Source: Ridgeia piscesae (Eukaryota; Annelida; Polychaeta; Sabellida; Siboglinidae). Taken from it: DNA of 64,000 nucleotides. Both the position numbers and the translations under genes were made by a program. The stretch covers positions 448,501-512,500 of the forward strand of contig JAODUO010000074.1 of NCBI GenBank assembly GCA_025642075.2, written 5' to 3'. Shown piece by piece: positions 1 to 21,660 of this stretch; the first letter of the stretch is position 1; the number at the start of each line of letters is the position of its first letter. Under the pieces are notes generated by a model. It did no database searches. It was not told the DNA's origin and saw only the letters and a list, made by a program, of their open reading frames with translations.

Positions 1-2453
1 TTAACGTTTTGACAAATACTTGAACACTTAAATAATAATTCAGACAAATTCTACATATATCCATGTAAATTACATGCACATTGAATCAGCTTATAAATGT
101 TACAACAATTTAAGTACAAAGTATTTCGCATGTAGCATATGATGCACATGTAATTAGTTTTGTTATAAGCTAAAACATGTCTGAGATTTCCACCTTATGA
201 CTAATTTTATCTGGAATTTTATTAAGCAAGCCTACATAGTTTCCATTAATGTAATATGTTACATTTACGATACCACCACATGGCAACGCACAAATGCAAA
301 AACGTTTAAAAATACAGACTGCTATATAGCAAACCTGACTAGACGGCCACTGTTGGAAATGAACAATAAATGGTGCCCTAAATCTGACTACCATGACATC
401 ATTAACGATTATTTGTTATCTACAAATGTCTTGCTATCAATGCCAACTGGATACCAGTTTATGGACAACAGCTAGCTTGACCAACGGTCACACTCTGACA
501 CTTAGTTGAGTTACTCAAACCTGTCAAATGAAGGCAGAATCTTCAACCACATAGCACTGCAGTTAGTGGCCGTCTTAACATAAGTTGTGAATCCCCCAAA
601 TATATCACAATATCACCCTTCTAGTACTTAGTCACCATAACCTTAGCCTGGCCCCTAATATACCCTGCCGTCAAAATATCATGTATATACATGTATATAT
701 ATACACACACAACCAAACATGTGACCACATAAACATGGCAAACTTCCACACTAAAACTAACTAAAATATCCTATACATCAACATGATGCCACTTGGAGAA
801 AAAAACATGATCAACGCCAACATGGGTGACATTTTTGACTGAGCAAAATTTCACTATCAAATTAACGAAACAGACATGGCTATCAATCACTATTATTTTA
901 TATTTTGACCATGTTTGAAATACTATGCATTAGTTTAAATTTCAGCTCTTCCAGACAAAGCACACAAGAAATTTTTTGTAAAAAAAATGGACATATCATA
1001 TCTGGCCCTTTATAAAATATTTTGTTTAAGCTATAAGAAACTTTTGTTGTTTAGTCATATAGTTACACTCCTTTATATCCATTCAAATTAATTACCTTTT
1101 TGTTACACGAGCGACATCATGGGACATGTGACCTGTGTAGCTAAACATTTTACAGTGAATTGTGGCTGCCATCACATAACATTTAAAAGCACATACCATA
1201 TTCAAGAAATTGCTGTATGATGTATCACTTGAATAATAACACACAAAGGTTTTGTGTTTAGCCCTCCCTTCTTATCCAAATATATTGGTCTACTGCCGGA
1301 ATCATGGCAGAATTCGCTAATATGGCATCCATGATTTCAACAGCCAATCACAACGCTCAAAGAAGGCATCAATCGAGATTCTTTCCACACTCGTCAAACA
1401 GGCATGTGCAATACACTGAGAACAAGAACTAAATTAAATAATTAAATAGTGTGTACGTCGGCAGTAGCTAAGAAGACTGCAAGAACTCTAACAACATTCA
1501 TCACTTGCAACTGGCTAAAAAGATTGTGCTGCTTTAAAATGTACACGTCGCATCTTTAGGAAAGGTGCTTTCCAACACAGTTGACACATATACATGGTGA
1601 CATAGCAATCACCAGTTTGGGACTCAGCTCATTTAAGCTATGTGCAAAGCACCATGGATAAAAGGTATCCTTTAATTTGATTCCTTGAACTTTTTTATTG
1701 CATCTCCTTTCTTGCAAATATTCGGGACAAACATAGAAAACTATTTGTTTAATATTAACATAAAAACATCCATAAAATTATTGGGATTTTAACTAAACTT
1801 TTTCATTTTTATAAACTCCGCCGCAACGGTTACTTTTGCTGGATATCTCCATCCCTTTCCCACTCTCTGTCTTGGTATCTCTCCCTGCATGAATTTTACT
1901 TGTCCCATAATTCCATTATACACATGTGCAGTAATGCCAACAGCCAAACCTTGACCTGGTCAAGCATGAACCATGCAGAGATTACTGCAATGATTACTGT
2001 CATTCGTAACATTTGAAGGCTCCAGCATGTGACCAGGTAGTCAGAAAAAGCATGCTGACACAGTTTTTATGAAATTGACTTACTTTGCAACATATTTTTT
2101 TGAAACGATCCCGACGTGTTCGTTTCAAAAATATATGCTCCAAAGTAAGTCAATTTCATAGAAACATAACCATCTTGGAGCCATAAACAATATTTTCCAT
2201 ACCATGCAGACCCTCTTCTACCCGTGCCACCAAACATTCAATCACAACGTCAGGATATTTACACACATCACACTAATGCAAGTTTCAGTTCTTATAAAGC
2301 ATAAAACATGAGTCTGCCTACCTCGCAAAACAAAAAAGCGAAGCCACTGCCCCACGTGTACATATTGGTGTTAAAAATAGCCAGAGATGACTTCTGAAAT
2401 TTCAAGTTAATCATAAAAATTTGGTCTTACTAATTCTAAATCTATCTTCTCAT
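1..2453. other. AT-rich stretch with no gene seen
   Basis: No open frame here has convincing exon borders or a recognisable protein. The longest frames, around 170-475, are under 100 codons and of low-complexity composition. The only structure I see is the hairpin at 2068-2160, listed separately. The right-hand end probably takes in the 3' flank of the minus-strand receptor gene that ends at 2924. Confidence 0.6.
2068..2160. repeat. Near-perfect 93-base inverted repeat (hairpin)
   Basis: Two arms of about 40 bases (2068-2107 and 2120-2160) are reverse complements with only a few mismatches, around a loop of about 12 bases. The left arm begins tatgaaattgacttacttt and the right arm ends with its complement. 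No coding frame is carried. It could be a very short foldback element or the source of a structured RNA. Confidence 0.85.
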
Positions 2454-2459
2454 TTTATT
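2454..2459 (-). promoter_or_regulatory. Candidate polyadenylation signal of the receptor gene
   Basis: AATAAA on the minus strand lies about 465 bases beyond the receptor stop codon at 2924. It is the first good match I noticed downstream and would give an ordinary-length 3' UTR. The assignment rests on position only. Confidence 0.35.
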
Positions 2460-2923
2460 CTACAGCGTTATCGACACGGTTAATGTGGTAGCTGGATTCC
2501 AGAAAGAATCTGAGGTAGAATCGGTGGAACTGCATCGATGCAGTAAGAAGCAACAATAGCAGGTAATGACAAAGCATAATTATTCTACCAATGTCACTAA
2601 AGGCTTCTCGTTCGTTGCCTTCAATGACATCTTCTGGCAGCATCAGCCATACGAGGTTATTTTAAAGCATACATTTTGTACATTTCTTCATTATTTTCAT
2701 TCAGATTCTGGAGTACATCTCTTCGACATATGACTATTTCATTTCGCATACCAACACACTCATCTTTCGTATCCTAAGCAAAATGCCAAATATCACCGCA
2801 AAGTTAACAATCACTGCATAGGACCATTACGTTTTCCGTGACCGAAATAATTTTACCTGAAGCAAAATACTTTCAGGGCTATTTCAGATGCTGTTATTAC
2901 AGCATTCTGAAACTGTATGGATT

Positions 2924-11169
<8,246 letters not shown>

Positions 11170-11170
<1 letters not shown>

Positions 11171-11359
11171 TAGTCTCTTTCTTTTTACATGCACACATTG
11201 AGAGAACCGTAACCATGACAATGGATATCGCCATCATACAGATGATGCTGACATAAGGGGCCATTAATAAAGCCTCCATTCTTGACACTATGTCGGTCGA
11301 TGTAACTCCACAGACTCAGGTTGATGAGCAAACTGGGTATCGTGTTCCTTGGCATAGCA
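11170..11359 (-). CDS. Membrane-spanning exon of the receptor (left border sure, right border uncertain)
   Basis: One frame reads through a long hydrophobic run (APYVSIICMMAISIVMVTVL) followed by SMCACKKKETR, a typical stop-transfer signal. It ends at a strong donor (AG|GTAAGT, exon end 11170) whose phase fits the next exon at 10851. Upstream, a good acceptor (tgtgtttcag) lies just before 11359, but the membrane frame meets TGA at 11318-11316. Either a weaker acceptor near 11315 is used, or the sequence carries a one-base frame error, or this allele is broken. Any complete protein model is therefore provisional. Confidence 0.55.
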
Positions 11360-11813
11360 CTGAAACACAGGCAAGAGATGTCACTACACATAAAGGCTAC
11401 GCTCCATTAAACAAGAAGATTTATGAACATACTGAACAATGAAAATGTCCTTGTAAATGTAAAGACAGGAGTTAACAGTACTTTATAGTTAACATTCATT
11501 GAGACTTTATTACACATTTAAGGCCCAGCCACTGGGTGACTCTACACCACACAACGTTGGCAAGTTTAACTCATTCCCAATTTCCCATGGTTAAACCCGG
11601 GTTGGGCTAAACCTCCATGTTTTTGCTAAACTGGGTTAAACTATTTAAAGACATTTTATCACAATTTACAATATGATTATAAAACAATATAGCAGGCAGC
11701 ATTTCACATACTTTTATTATCAATATAAAACAGAGAAAGAATTGGGTGATAGAGGATGAATCCAGTTGTTGCCTGTAAACACAACTGCTGTCTGCTGAGA
11801 GGGTAGACGCCAC

Positions 11814-11908
11814 CTGCCAGTCTCCAAGGCTCTACACACCCCTCTTCCATAGCCTGCAGGCTGACACCAGGCTCTACTGGTGTAGGGTATCTCACTGGAA
11901 TCACTGCA
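11814..11908 (-). CDS. Possible cysteine-rich ectodomain exon of the receptor
   Basis: An open segment of 95 bases lies between an acceptor (ctatgtag) and a donor (GGCAG|gtggcg). It reads CSDSSEIPYTSRAWCQPAG, then YGRGVCRALETG. Three cysteines, aromatic residues and no hydrophobic core suggest a disulphide-bonded extracellular piece. It is on the correct strand, 455 bases upstream of the membrane exon. Its end phase (2) fits the good acceptor at 11359, but the frame that results there is not the membrane frame. I do not recognise the fold. It could be chance. Confidence 0.3.
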
Positions 11909-14900
11909 CTACATAGATAAAATACTATTTTATTCTGGACTTCCTGGCCTGCTTTAAATAGATAAAACAATTATGGTCTGAATTGGTATGTTCATATTCA
12001 AGTTGGCTGCATAAGATGGATATTAACTTGGGGTTTCTGGTTGTTGAAAATACTCCCATGTGAAGGGAAACCTTTTAAACTGTTATGCAATACAATACAT
12101 CAGTGTTCAGCATGCAGAAAGGATGTTTCATTCAGTAACAGAATGTACCAATAGTGCGATTATCATACGATTATCATAAAGTGGTAGATAGACACACTGG
12201 CACATTTATTTTTAAAGAGCAGTTGTTATAATTAAATTGCATCAGTAACATTACATACAAACTGTATTAACATTGATAGTGTCCCTCTGATCAGACCATT
12301 CTGAGTTCTCTGATAGAGTAAAGCCAAATTTAGCCTCAGTTTAACCCGGGTTAAACTAGTAAAACCCAACCCTGACACACAACTGTTTCCCAAAGTATTC
12401 CTATGGGATATGTGTTGCCTATACCACAAAGCCGAGGCAACAATGTCCAGTACAATAGCTTCATTGGTAGCTTATTATAAGTTGATGCAAACGTAATGCT
12501 TACAGTAAATAAAAATCAGCATCACCATGAATTATGTTTTGGAGAACAATGATACCATAAACAAGGTTGACATTTTTGCTGGGCAGAAACAGTTTTCACT
12601 CAGCAGAAAGGGCAACATTAGAAAATGCTTGCCATTGGTGGATACATGTTTCCTTTTTTATAGAAATGTTATCAGTATCTTTTTGTATCTGACTACTTAA
12701 CCATTTGTTCTAAAATATTTGCACACTGATGATACTAAATCCACAAAGACTTCCCCTCGAGGGACACACCTTCCCCATCAGCAACTGCTAGCCATAGTAA
12801 CCTAGTTTTGTGCTGTTTAAAAAAAAATGCCTCAAGGCATTGTGCACAGGTTAAAAATCATGGCATAGGTTTGGTAGTGCATTCACGGTGTGCTAAGTTG
12901 TGACATTCAAAGGCCATTCACATGCTGATCCCAGCTTCTCACAGAGGTAACCAACCATGAAATAAACGAGTAGGAAGACCTACTCCCATCCATAACTCTG
13001 GTACAGTGACTGTTGAGTCACTGGGCGTAACTGCAGCTCCTTCATCTTGCATTAAGGTCACCTCTCTAATACGACCACCTCATAATTAAGTTCACCACCA
13101 CTAGTAGATTCCTAAATCATACTTTTATACAGAGACCCGTCCACCTGTCGTTTGGACGGGTAAAACCTGTTGGAGACGGATAGAAATGTGGTAATATGAT
13201 ATTATCAGTTATGCCTCAAAAGTGAGTGTAAATGATGTGGTTGTAGTCAATTTCAGGTCATTAGACACACTTAAAGTTTGTAAACTGGCAATTAACACTT
13301 AACATCCATGTGTCTACCAAAAGATGTGTGACTGGCAAACATTTGGTTCTGCATCAAACCCTGTCCTAAATAATTTTTGTAGTTGTAAACTTGTAATCTA
13401 TGGGAAATTAGTCCCACAATAGGGTCACTTCACCATTCAGGTCACCTTTCCACAGTCACAACTTTGGGTGACCTCAATAATGAGATTCTACATTACAAAA
13501 ATGGCGGATGTTAATAAAGTCAGAGGTAAAAAAGTCATGGAAAAAAGTCAGTTTTGTATAGGAAAAGTCACAGAATCAAAATCACATGAAATAACATCAC
13601 AACATAATTTTTATTGAAACTGTGTGTAAAATCACCACTAATCTTTCACAGGTAGGTGAACACATTTAGGTCATTTTATTGTTAGATTTAAAAGAAGCTC
13701 ACTGACATATTTTCACTGGTATATGGTGGTTTATCTATATGAAGTGTTGTTTTTCCTCTCTGTGACTTTTTTCTGTGACTTTATTACTTACATTCACCAA
13801 AAACGGCACAATGTGTCACATTGATGACTAACGCTGAGGATGTCAGATATGGCTGCACAGCGAGTACTTCCTTGACAGTTGACACCCAAGTCACCTGATC
13901 ATTTATGTGTACATGCCACATACATATGCCATGTTTATTGATCATTCATTTCAATTTAAGACTGATTATCATTTATTTAAGTATCTCTGAATCCCCAGTT
14001 GGACCTTTGTTCAGATTTATGGCGCTTAATAAATGTACTTATTATACATCAAGAATACCAATAATCATCAGGTTTAGCTATGGTTTTAGAAACCATTTTG
14101 GATAGTCCAAAACCATACCTCACACTATAATAGTGACTATATATTATTTTATTATTAGTGGCAATTACCCTTGATGTTGGTGTAAACCAATAAGAAATAC
14201 TACAGTATAAAAATATATGTTTTTGGTCTACTAGCTAATGAGACCACCCCTTACACAACAAGAGAAATGGGGCAGAATACCTGGGTTAGATCCAGTGACC
14301 GTCCTGGCTCACATCAGCTTCACTAAGTTGATATTCTGATGCGTTAAATTATTACCACTGGGTACTGCGTTCTTGTCTGTTGTAGACTTTGTGTACATTT
14401 CACGTTTCTGTCACACATGCTGAATGCAAATGTTGCTCACAAATAATACTGTGTATTAACTTCTTAGATTAATAACTTAGAATGGTACAACACAGGGTCT
14501 GACAATTAGCCTAAATCTCAAGATGTGTCACCAAACTCCAGACAGTTGTCAACATATTTTAAGGATGGGGAACACAATTCTACTGTAGAAACAATGACTG
14601 CACATAATTTTCCTCTGTGGTAACTTGTCAATACCACACCATACTACATTGGTTTTAGTTGGTTTGGACTGTAGAGAAATAATTTTGGGAACCAAAGAAA
14701 TACATTGAGAACCTTATTATATATTTATTAATAGCACAGATATTTTGAAACAGTTTGCATCTCAGATATGTTTGAGCATACTGTACACGTCATAGGATAA
14801 ATATGGTGCATACAAAGTCATGTGATTTGAACATACATGACAATATATCCGGTTATTTTAGAATAATCAATTTTTTCCCATATTTATTTAACAATATCTG

Positions 14901-17900
14901 CATTCACTTTTCCTTGTTAAGTTGGAAAGTCAACTTAGTGCAAACAACAGTGCACGAGAGCGTGACAATGAACAGGGCTTGCTGGTGGCAAAATACTTTG
15001 CCAATGAATAGCAATCGTGATCTGCCTTTCAGTCTCCACTCCGATAAATGTACTACTAGACCAAGACACACACATACTGGGTGTACAGCCAAAGGTGCAG
15101 TGTGGTCTACCAAGATCTAATAAGATTGTCATTGTGAGCAATAGTCGCCCAGTGCTAGGAGCACAAGGAAACTCTTGGCTTATCAGCACTCCAACAACTT
15201 GTTTACAGATCTATAGCTATGTATTATTATGTATTTTTATGACTAATACGTAATTTAATTATTTATTTAAAAGTGCTACGCTATTCAATACCATACTAAT
15301 TTTATTTATTTATTTACATATCTTTTTTTACATTTATTTAAAAACACATTGTGTACATATATCTTTTTATTTTGTTTAATTGTAATATGTTGTGAAGCAC
15401 CACGAACGATTATGGATGTGGCCCTATACAAAATAAATATTATTATTATTATTATATGTACCCTATCAGAAAATAACACTTGAATGTACCTTATCAGAAA
15501 CCAATTTGGTAAATAACATGATGGTTGCATAGTTATTTTGTTAGTTGTATTATTACTGTATTACAGCTTATCTTAACCATGTGTAAACACCACAGCCAAG
15601 ATTATAAAATCAATTACATCTTTGTTATTTCCTCACAAATTTCAATATTCCACCTTGATCTTCATTTAAACTTGGAAAAACACAGAACAGAAAATAGTTT
15701 AACCACTAAGTTTGATTTATGTAATTTCATATTATTGATAAGTTGTACAAAACATATATCTAGTTCTTCTAAGATACATGAATACACCTCACAATATCTG
15801 GACTTCAAGCATATTTTTTTATTTTAAACTTAAGAAATAGATAATGTAAAGCTAAGATCTTCGTACATCTGTACTGACCAAATTTGTCTGTGGATAATAA
15901 TTCCATGTATACAAACTGAATGTTTGTAATAATATCAACAAACCATATGTATATCAATAATATTACTGCATTGAACATAATTAATAATTGGTACATAATT
16001 AATTCAGCAACATTGTCCACAGTTCTGGTGTTAAACAACCTGTCAGTCCTCCTAACCAGTCACTTTCAACATCACATTTCATGGTTAACGATGAAACGGC
16101 TAGGTGGGGCACATTTGCATACCTAGGATATAATGTGTCCTAGTTTGTGAACTGCTATGGTCACCAGGCTATTTATGTAACAAAATCATGTCTTCAATAA
16201 CTCTAGTCTCAAGCTGACACAGACCATGCAGTTGTTGACAAACTTTTGCCAGTCACCATCTAGAGTGACTAAACAATAACAATACAATACGTAGCCATGG
16301 GAACCTATGCCCCATTAGCCAAGAGTAGTGGGGCATAACTGCATGGAGTTCAGAATAGCATTCACGCGTTGCATATGTGAAGCCATGGAAACAAAGTCAC
16401 CCGATCACGTCAGCGGCACAGAATGTGAACAACACTGATGTTTGTCCTGGATAAAATGTCAGGTAAAAGAACAACACCCACGTCAGTGAAGGCACTAGAA
16501 CAACACTCATACCTGGCAGAACAAAGCAGTAGCGCTTGCAGGGCACTGTTTGACATAGCTCCTGTCACAGATTCACAAAGTTCACACTTGCAACGGAAAT
16601 TAAATTTACACCTTGTGACATTAGTCAACATATGTCATTAAATCATCTTGCTGGTTGTCACTTTGACAAACTCTGCAAGAAATTAATAATACATCAGTAT
16701 GACAAAATGAACAGATTTGCTTGTGTGTCAGTTTCTTGTTCAACACCATTACTGGGTAGTTCTTATTTGTATGAATTATGGACAAAATATAGATATGCCG
16801 GTGTTTACTGGTAATCCAGTTTTATACACTTTACCTTCCTGTATCAGATTGCATGCTGTATAAGGCACCTTCTATTTCTAATTTCCAATGCTACACTGTT
16901 TTGTATTAGTATTGCACTACATGTTGCTGATAGATACTATTAAAAATTATGAATATTTATAGACCTGCTTCACAACAAGACATTTTCATCATAACCATGG
17001 CACTCAAAACTCTTTGATAGCGTTTCACGCAAAATAACTTTTATAACAATTCACTCACACCAAATTTGTGATGTAACTGTCACAGACTATAATATGCATT
17101 CGAACACAGTGTAATGAAGCCAACTGATACACTGTCACTGTGCAGTAAAATTTTCACTTTTCTTAAAACAGCATATATTCCCTTAAGCCTAACTAAAACT
17201 GCCAGCAAAAGCTCAGTAGTGGTAAAACTGCTACTTACAATGCTGTTAACAAAAAGACAATTATAACATAGTTTTCCTTCAAACAATGTGCTACTGGATA
17301 AAAATCTCTATTTATTCTGTTAAATTTATGCAATCAGATTGTTGGAAAAGTTGTGTTTTCTGAACTACTTACAATTATATTATTTATATGGTGGAGTTCA
17401 AATCTTGTAAAAAAAACTTTCTGCCCAAAACAATGAACAGGTGTCACATAGACATCTACATCAGTAGTCAATATTTGAACACTCATGATCAATTTCTCAA
17501 TTTCGAACAGTCTTATTTTGAATAACTGTCTACCATATTGTGCTACAATGTACTTTGAATATGTTTAAGAGTCAAATATCTGCTTCTGCATAAGCAGTAA
17601 CATAGATTACACTGTCTGTTTCTGCTTTGAATTATTGTTATGCCATGATGCTTTGCTATAATTGTATTGCACATCTATTTAAAGACAATTTAGTATTAAC
17701 ACATGTGCATTGATCATGTATTTTCATTTTGTGGTACACTCGTAATGCACTAGTTACATGTATTTAAAATTTATTAGACATTATGATGGTGCTAGTTTTT
17801 TCTTGAATTATGATTTCTTCACAACTTGAGTAAGGAACATAAGCACTGTTGGTTCATTTCAGTTTTTACATGTATTGTGTAATGTATATTTGCAATGCAT

Positions 17901-18109
17901 TATATTATTTTCCTCTACTGAACAATACCTATACGTACATGACATTATGCAACAATAAAGTTGCTATTAAAATAAAGAAAAATTCCTGTACACATGCATG
18001 AAACAACACATTTGTAGGTAAGAATACAATTATCGTTATCTTCTTCCATTAAATGACCACCGGTCAACATCCTGACTATTATTGTCACTGGTTTTCAGAG
18101 TTGTCCTCT
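11909..18109. other. Long stretch without a recognised gene
   Basis: The missing ectodomain and first exon of the minus-strand receptor should lie here or further right, but I found no exon chain I can defend. Scattered repeats are present: short palindromes around aacccgggtt near 11590 and 12345, and a dispersed repeat at 13125-13400. Frames around 14800-15250 on both strands are open but carry no motif I know. The rest is AT-rich and unremarkable. Confidence 0.5.
13125..13400 (+). repeat. Dispersed repeat, related to 31960-32235
   Basis: Matching landmarks in the same order show homology with 31960-32235: tttatacagaga, tttggacgg or tttggacag, tgtagtcaatttcaggtcat or its close variant, then caccaa and gcataa-type segments. 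Divergence is high. No coding frame is present, and ends and class are unknown. Confidence 0.5.
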
Positions 18110-18336
18110 AGAATTAGTGAGTCCACTACAGGTTACACATTTATCCCCTGTGTGGCATAGACTCCAGGTAGAAGGGACCACCAGCTTATATAATTAGTGT
18201 CTCTTCCGAAAGATACAGGCAAATGTGGGGTGGATGTAACTGCCTAGGTTTTGAAACGGTGGCAGGTGGGATTGAACCACTGACCGTCCCCTCGATTGAC
18301 AGTCTAGTGCTCAACCGCGCAACCACCGCTCCCCAT
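18110..18336 (-). mobile_element. tRNA-derived SINE
   Basis: Read on the minus strand, the element starts ggggagcggtggttgcgcgg, has a B box (ggttcaatccc), and continues into a body ending near gtaacctgtagtggactcac. The same body end recurs at 35075-35160. The tRNA-like head with pol III boxes supports the SINE call. No protein is encoded. Confidence 0.6.
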
Positions 18337-19410
18337 AAATTTATCAAATGCCTAAATTTATGGTAATGGTCATTGAACAATATTTACAATGGCCACACCC
18401 CTGCACTCTATATGTGACACCCTGCTTTTGCCTTAAACAGGATTAATGGGGAATCTTGATTTGAATAGCATGACTCTAATCAGACTAATGACAAATATCT
18501 ATAGCATATTAAAAAAATTAGAAGCTATAGTCAAGATCTCGATGGTCTAGTCTCTAGACAGTCTATGAGACTGCGAAAGCACATTAATATTTTGGGCACG
18601 GCACAACGTTTCGAGTATGTAATTACTACATATTAGTATTACATTCTAGACATTACAGTATATTTATAAACACAGGATATGAGTTATAAATAATTTATTT
18701 ACAACGTATACTACTCATGACTGACATTTGAGACTGACGAGTGCTGGGCGAGGTCGCTGAGTGTATCTTGTTACGAATTATATCATCAAACCGTCGAAAT
18801 AGCATTAAAAACGGGTACGGAACTGCCGCACCATCGTATGAACGGTATTACACGTTTACCTGTGCGTGGTACGTTTCACCCTACACTCTCACTGACTCAC
18901 TGTGACTGTGCCTCGGGCGAAACAGACCGGGCAAAACGCGTGAAAAGGGAACTTGACGTCGCATTACCCCCTTCATTAGTGTCACATAGCAAGTATCCAG
19001 CTGAAACATTGCTCAAGAAACAAACAGACCATTTTCCTGTCTACCTACCCGTTTAAATGTGTGTCAGATGGACATTACATCCTTCGGCGAAATGGTACGG
19101 ACGCTTTCCGATAGAACCAACTTCCTGATTTGCTCGATATCCGTGCCATGTTGTTTTATTTATGAACGCTGTACCCGTGAGCCAATATTTTGGTATTTTG
19201 TAAAGGTCACAAATACAAGCATATTCTCAATAAATGACAAGTTGTTAATTGTATGATATAATAATAACAAAATAAACACGGGCACAATATTGTAACTTAC
19301 CTTTTCATATATTTAATTTATTCAATCAACAAAGTCTTTTGTATACGACAAGGTCATGCTTCCGCTAGCAGCGTAGACAGCGTACACAAGAGAACTTACG
19401 TTTCACGAAT

Positions 19411-19482
19411 GGGGATGTAGCTCAGCGGTAGAGCGTTCGCTTTGCATGTGAAAGGCCCCGGGTTCAATCCCCGGCATCTCCA
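19411..19482 (+). tRNA. tRNA-Ala (anticodon TGC)
   Basis: A complete 72-base cloverleaf. The acceptor stem pairs ggggatg with catctcc (one G-T pair). The D arm is gctcagcggtagagc. The anticodon stem ttcgc/gtgaa encloses loop tttgcat with TGC at positions 34-36. The T arm is ccgggttcaatccccgg. Internal A and B boxes are intact, no intron is present, and CCA is not encoded, as expected for a eukaryote. Thymine-rich sequence downstream can end pol III transcription. It looks functional. Confidence 0.97.
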
Positions 19483-19499
19483 CTTCCTTTTAATTTTTC

Positions 19500-21130
19500 C
19501 TAACCAAGTGTCATTATTATTGTTCTGTATAATATTCTATAATTTACTCATATACCATGAGAAGTTTAACTTTAAATAACTACATAAACATTTAGATGTA
19601 TAAAGAAAATCTTATGTAAAAGCATGAAAAATTATTTATTTTATCTGAATAAGTAATAAAATTAAATCATAAATGATTACATTGCACACACAACAGTATC
19701 TACCCTGGGTATGTTACATTCTGCAGAATACATATTATGTAACTTTAAAAAATACACATTTAAATCTAAAATGCATGGCAATAAATATTTCTATTTTGTT
19801 CTTTAATCATCAGGAATATTATGTTCATTCAAAGGGATGGAAGGTTGGGAGCATGTGGAGTTCAAGGCAATCTACACTAGTTCCTAACTTTGAAATTAGA
19901 TTACTAATTATGCATCAGCTGCCAACCAGAGGCAGCCATTACCACCACTATAATGTTTATCGCAAAAGAATTAACACCTATCAAAGGTGCATTATGTTAC
20001 TCATTTGCGTCACATCTTTCAAATTAATCCACCTTTCTTGTGTGCATTTCTCATTCTAGCAATATTGTCTTGTTTTTGCCATAAAGAAAATCAGAGAATG
20101 TTTACAAAATACACGACTGTGTGATCGGTATTTGTTTCCAATGGCTCAAGAAACGTTGTTGCTAAGCACTAATTTTGTGATAAATAAAACTGTTGCAGTA
20201 GTAGCCAAGTAGTCAGACACCTAACAATAAAACTACTCTGCCTGAAAACACAATGCAAACAAATAATTATTTGTTATGTCCAAAAATATAGTCACTTAGT
20301 ATGTGTTCTGACACAAGAGTCTAAAAATATACACTGCATAAAATAATTGCTTTGTGTAACCTTTTAGGGCATCTGAATACGGTGCTTATGTTAACTCAAC
20401 GATGGCAACACTTAATGAATGGTTGACCTTTCAATTTGTCCACTGCAAGACAAATCTTTAGAGAGAAATAATGAATTAGTTTCATTTTCATAAAATTTTA
20501 TTATATGGTGCAAACTATATCATAGCACACACACTGTTGCAGTTTTAATCAACCATGTCTCAGTTTGTTTACATGGTAGCATGCTATCTTCAAATGGTCA
20601 GATTACAAATGATGTGTATCATATGTCACCATGACCTGACTTGACAGAATTATGTATTGTAACATGATATGAACATGAAAACGAATGGATAGCTTCTATT
20701 CGATTAATCACCATTATGTTGTTTTACATCGCCAAGTAATATGTCAGAGGTCACTGGTCTAAAGAAGCCAATGAACATAGAGGCGAGTGGTGCCAAGAAG
20801 ATGTACTTCCAATGTATCCAATCAAATGTATTAACTAAATATTCAATGAGAGTAGGAATTTGACGACTCTAGACTTATGTATTGCACTTAGGCTGGATTT
20901 AATTATACATGAAGTTGAAAGGTGTTTTAGAATATAGCACTCATTGAAAATCAGGGATTTTTTTACCAAATTTCCTATTTTCAAATTCCAAATTTCCCCC
21001 AAATTTGTTTGCTTTCCCTAACCTTGTTCATACGTTGTAAATGTTGCTAACACAAAATTCACATTTCATAACTTACAAACGAAATACATTAAAACACCAG
21101 ACATCATGTGAAATGGAGTAATGCATACAT
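19500..21130. other. AT-rich stretch with no gene seen
   Basis: This lies between the tRNA gene and the CCT1 3' end. Open frames are short, lack splice borders and show no motif. No repeat copy elsewhere in the window was noticed. Confidence 0.55.
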
Positions 21131-21132
21131 AT

Positions 21133-21138
21133 TTTATT
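21133..21138 (-). promoter_or_regulatory. Candidate polyadenylation signal of CCT1
   Basis: AATAAA on the minus strand, about 520 bases beyond the CCT1 stop codon. It is chosen by position only. Confidence 0.4.
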
Positions 21139-21660
21139 GCAGGACACCAACAAAATACAAAACAACAGTATAAAATTATTACTAATAGCGCATACAGACA
21201 TGTATTTTAAGCAATGAAATTCCAGCGACATGTTTGATTAAACCTGTGAAAAACTTCCGCAGCTACGAATTCATTGCCAGACCAGTTTCTAAATGTTTTT
21301 AATATGAACCAGATTTAATGCACAGCACTAAACATTGTCAGCTGATGGTATAAATAAATAACAAATACAAATTATCAACCGGGGTACTGAAAAACTTCTG
21401 AACCAACATTTACTATGCACAGTTAGCAATATTTCTCTTCATAAATGTGATGTTTACTTTCATACTTTCTTCAGTAATGCTCAAACAGAAACATATTTCG
21501 CTTGTTTTATAACACTTCCTTGGCCAACACTGTCAGTGGCATTGATAACGTCTCATGAATTTTTACTACCAAAATTTTGTATAATCAGCTTTTAATGTAT
21601 TTTTAGCTGCTGAAAACACTGAACAAGATGGCAACATGGCTACGTAACCAATGGCAATGA

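Noticed and set aside
16513..16556. Possible first exon of the receptor (MSNSALQALLLCSA followed by a good donor)
   Set aside because: The hydrophobic start and donor look attractive, but the phase does not fit the next candidate exon and no intermediate exon was found.
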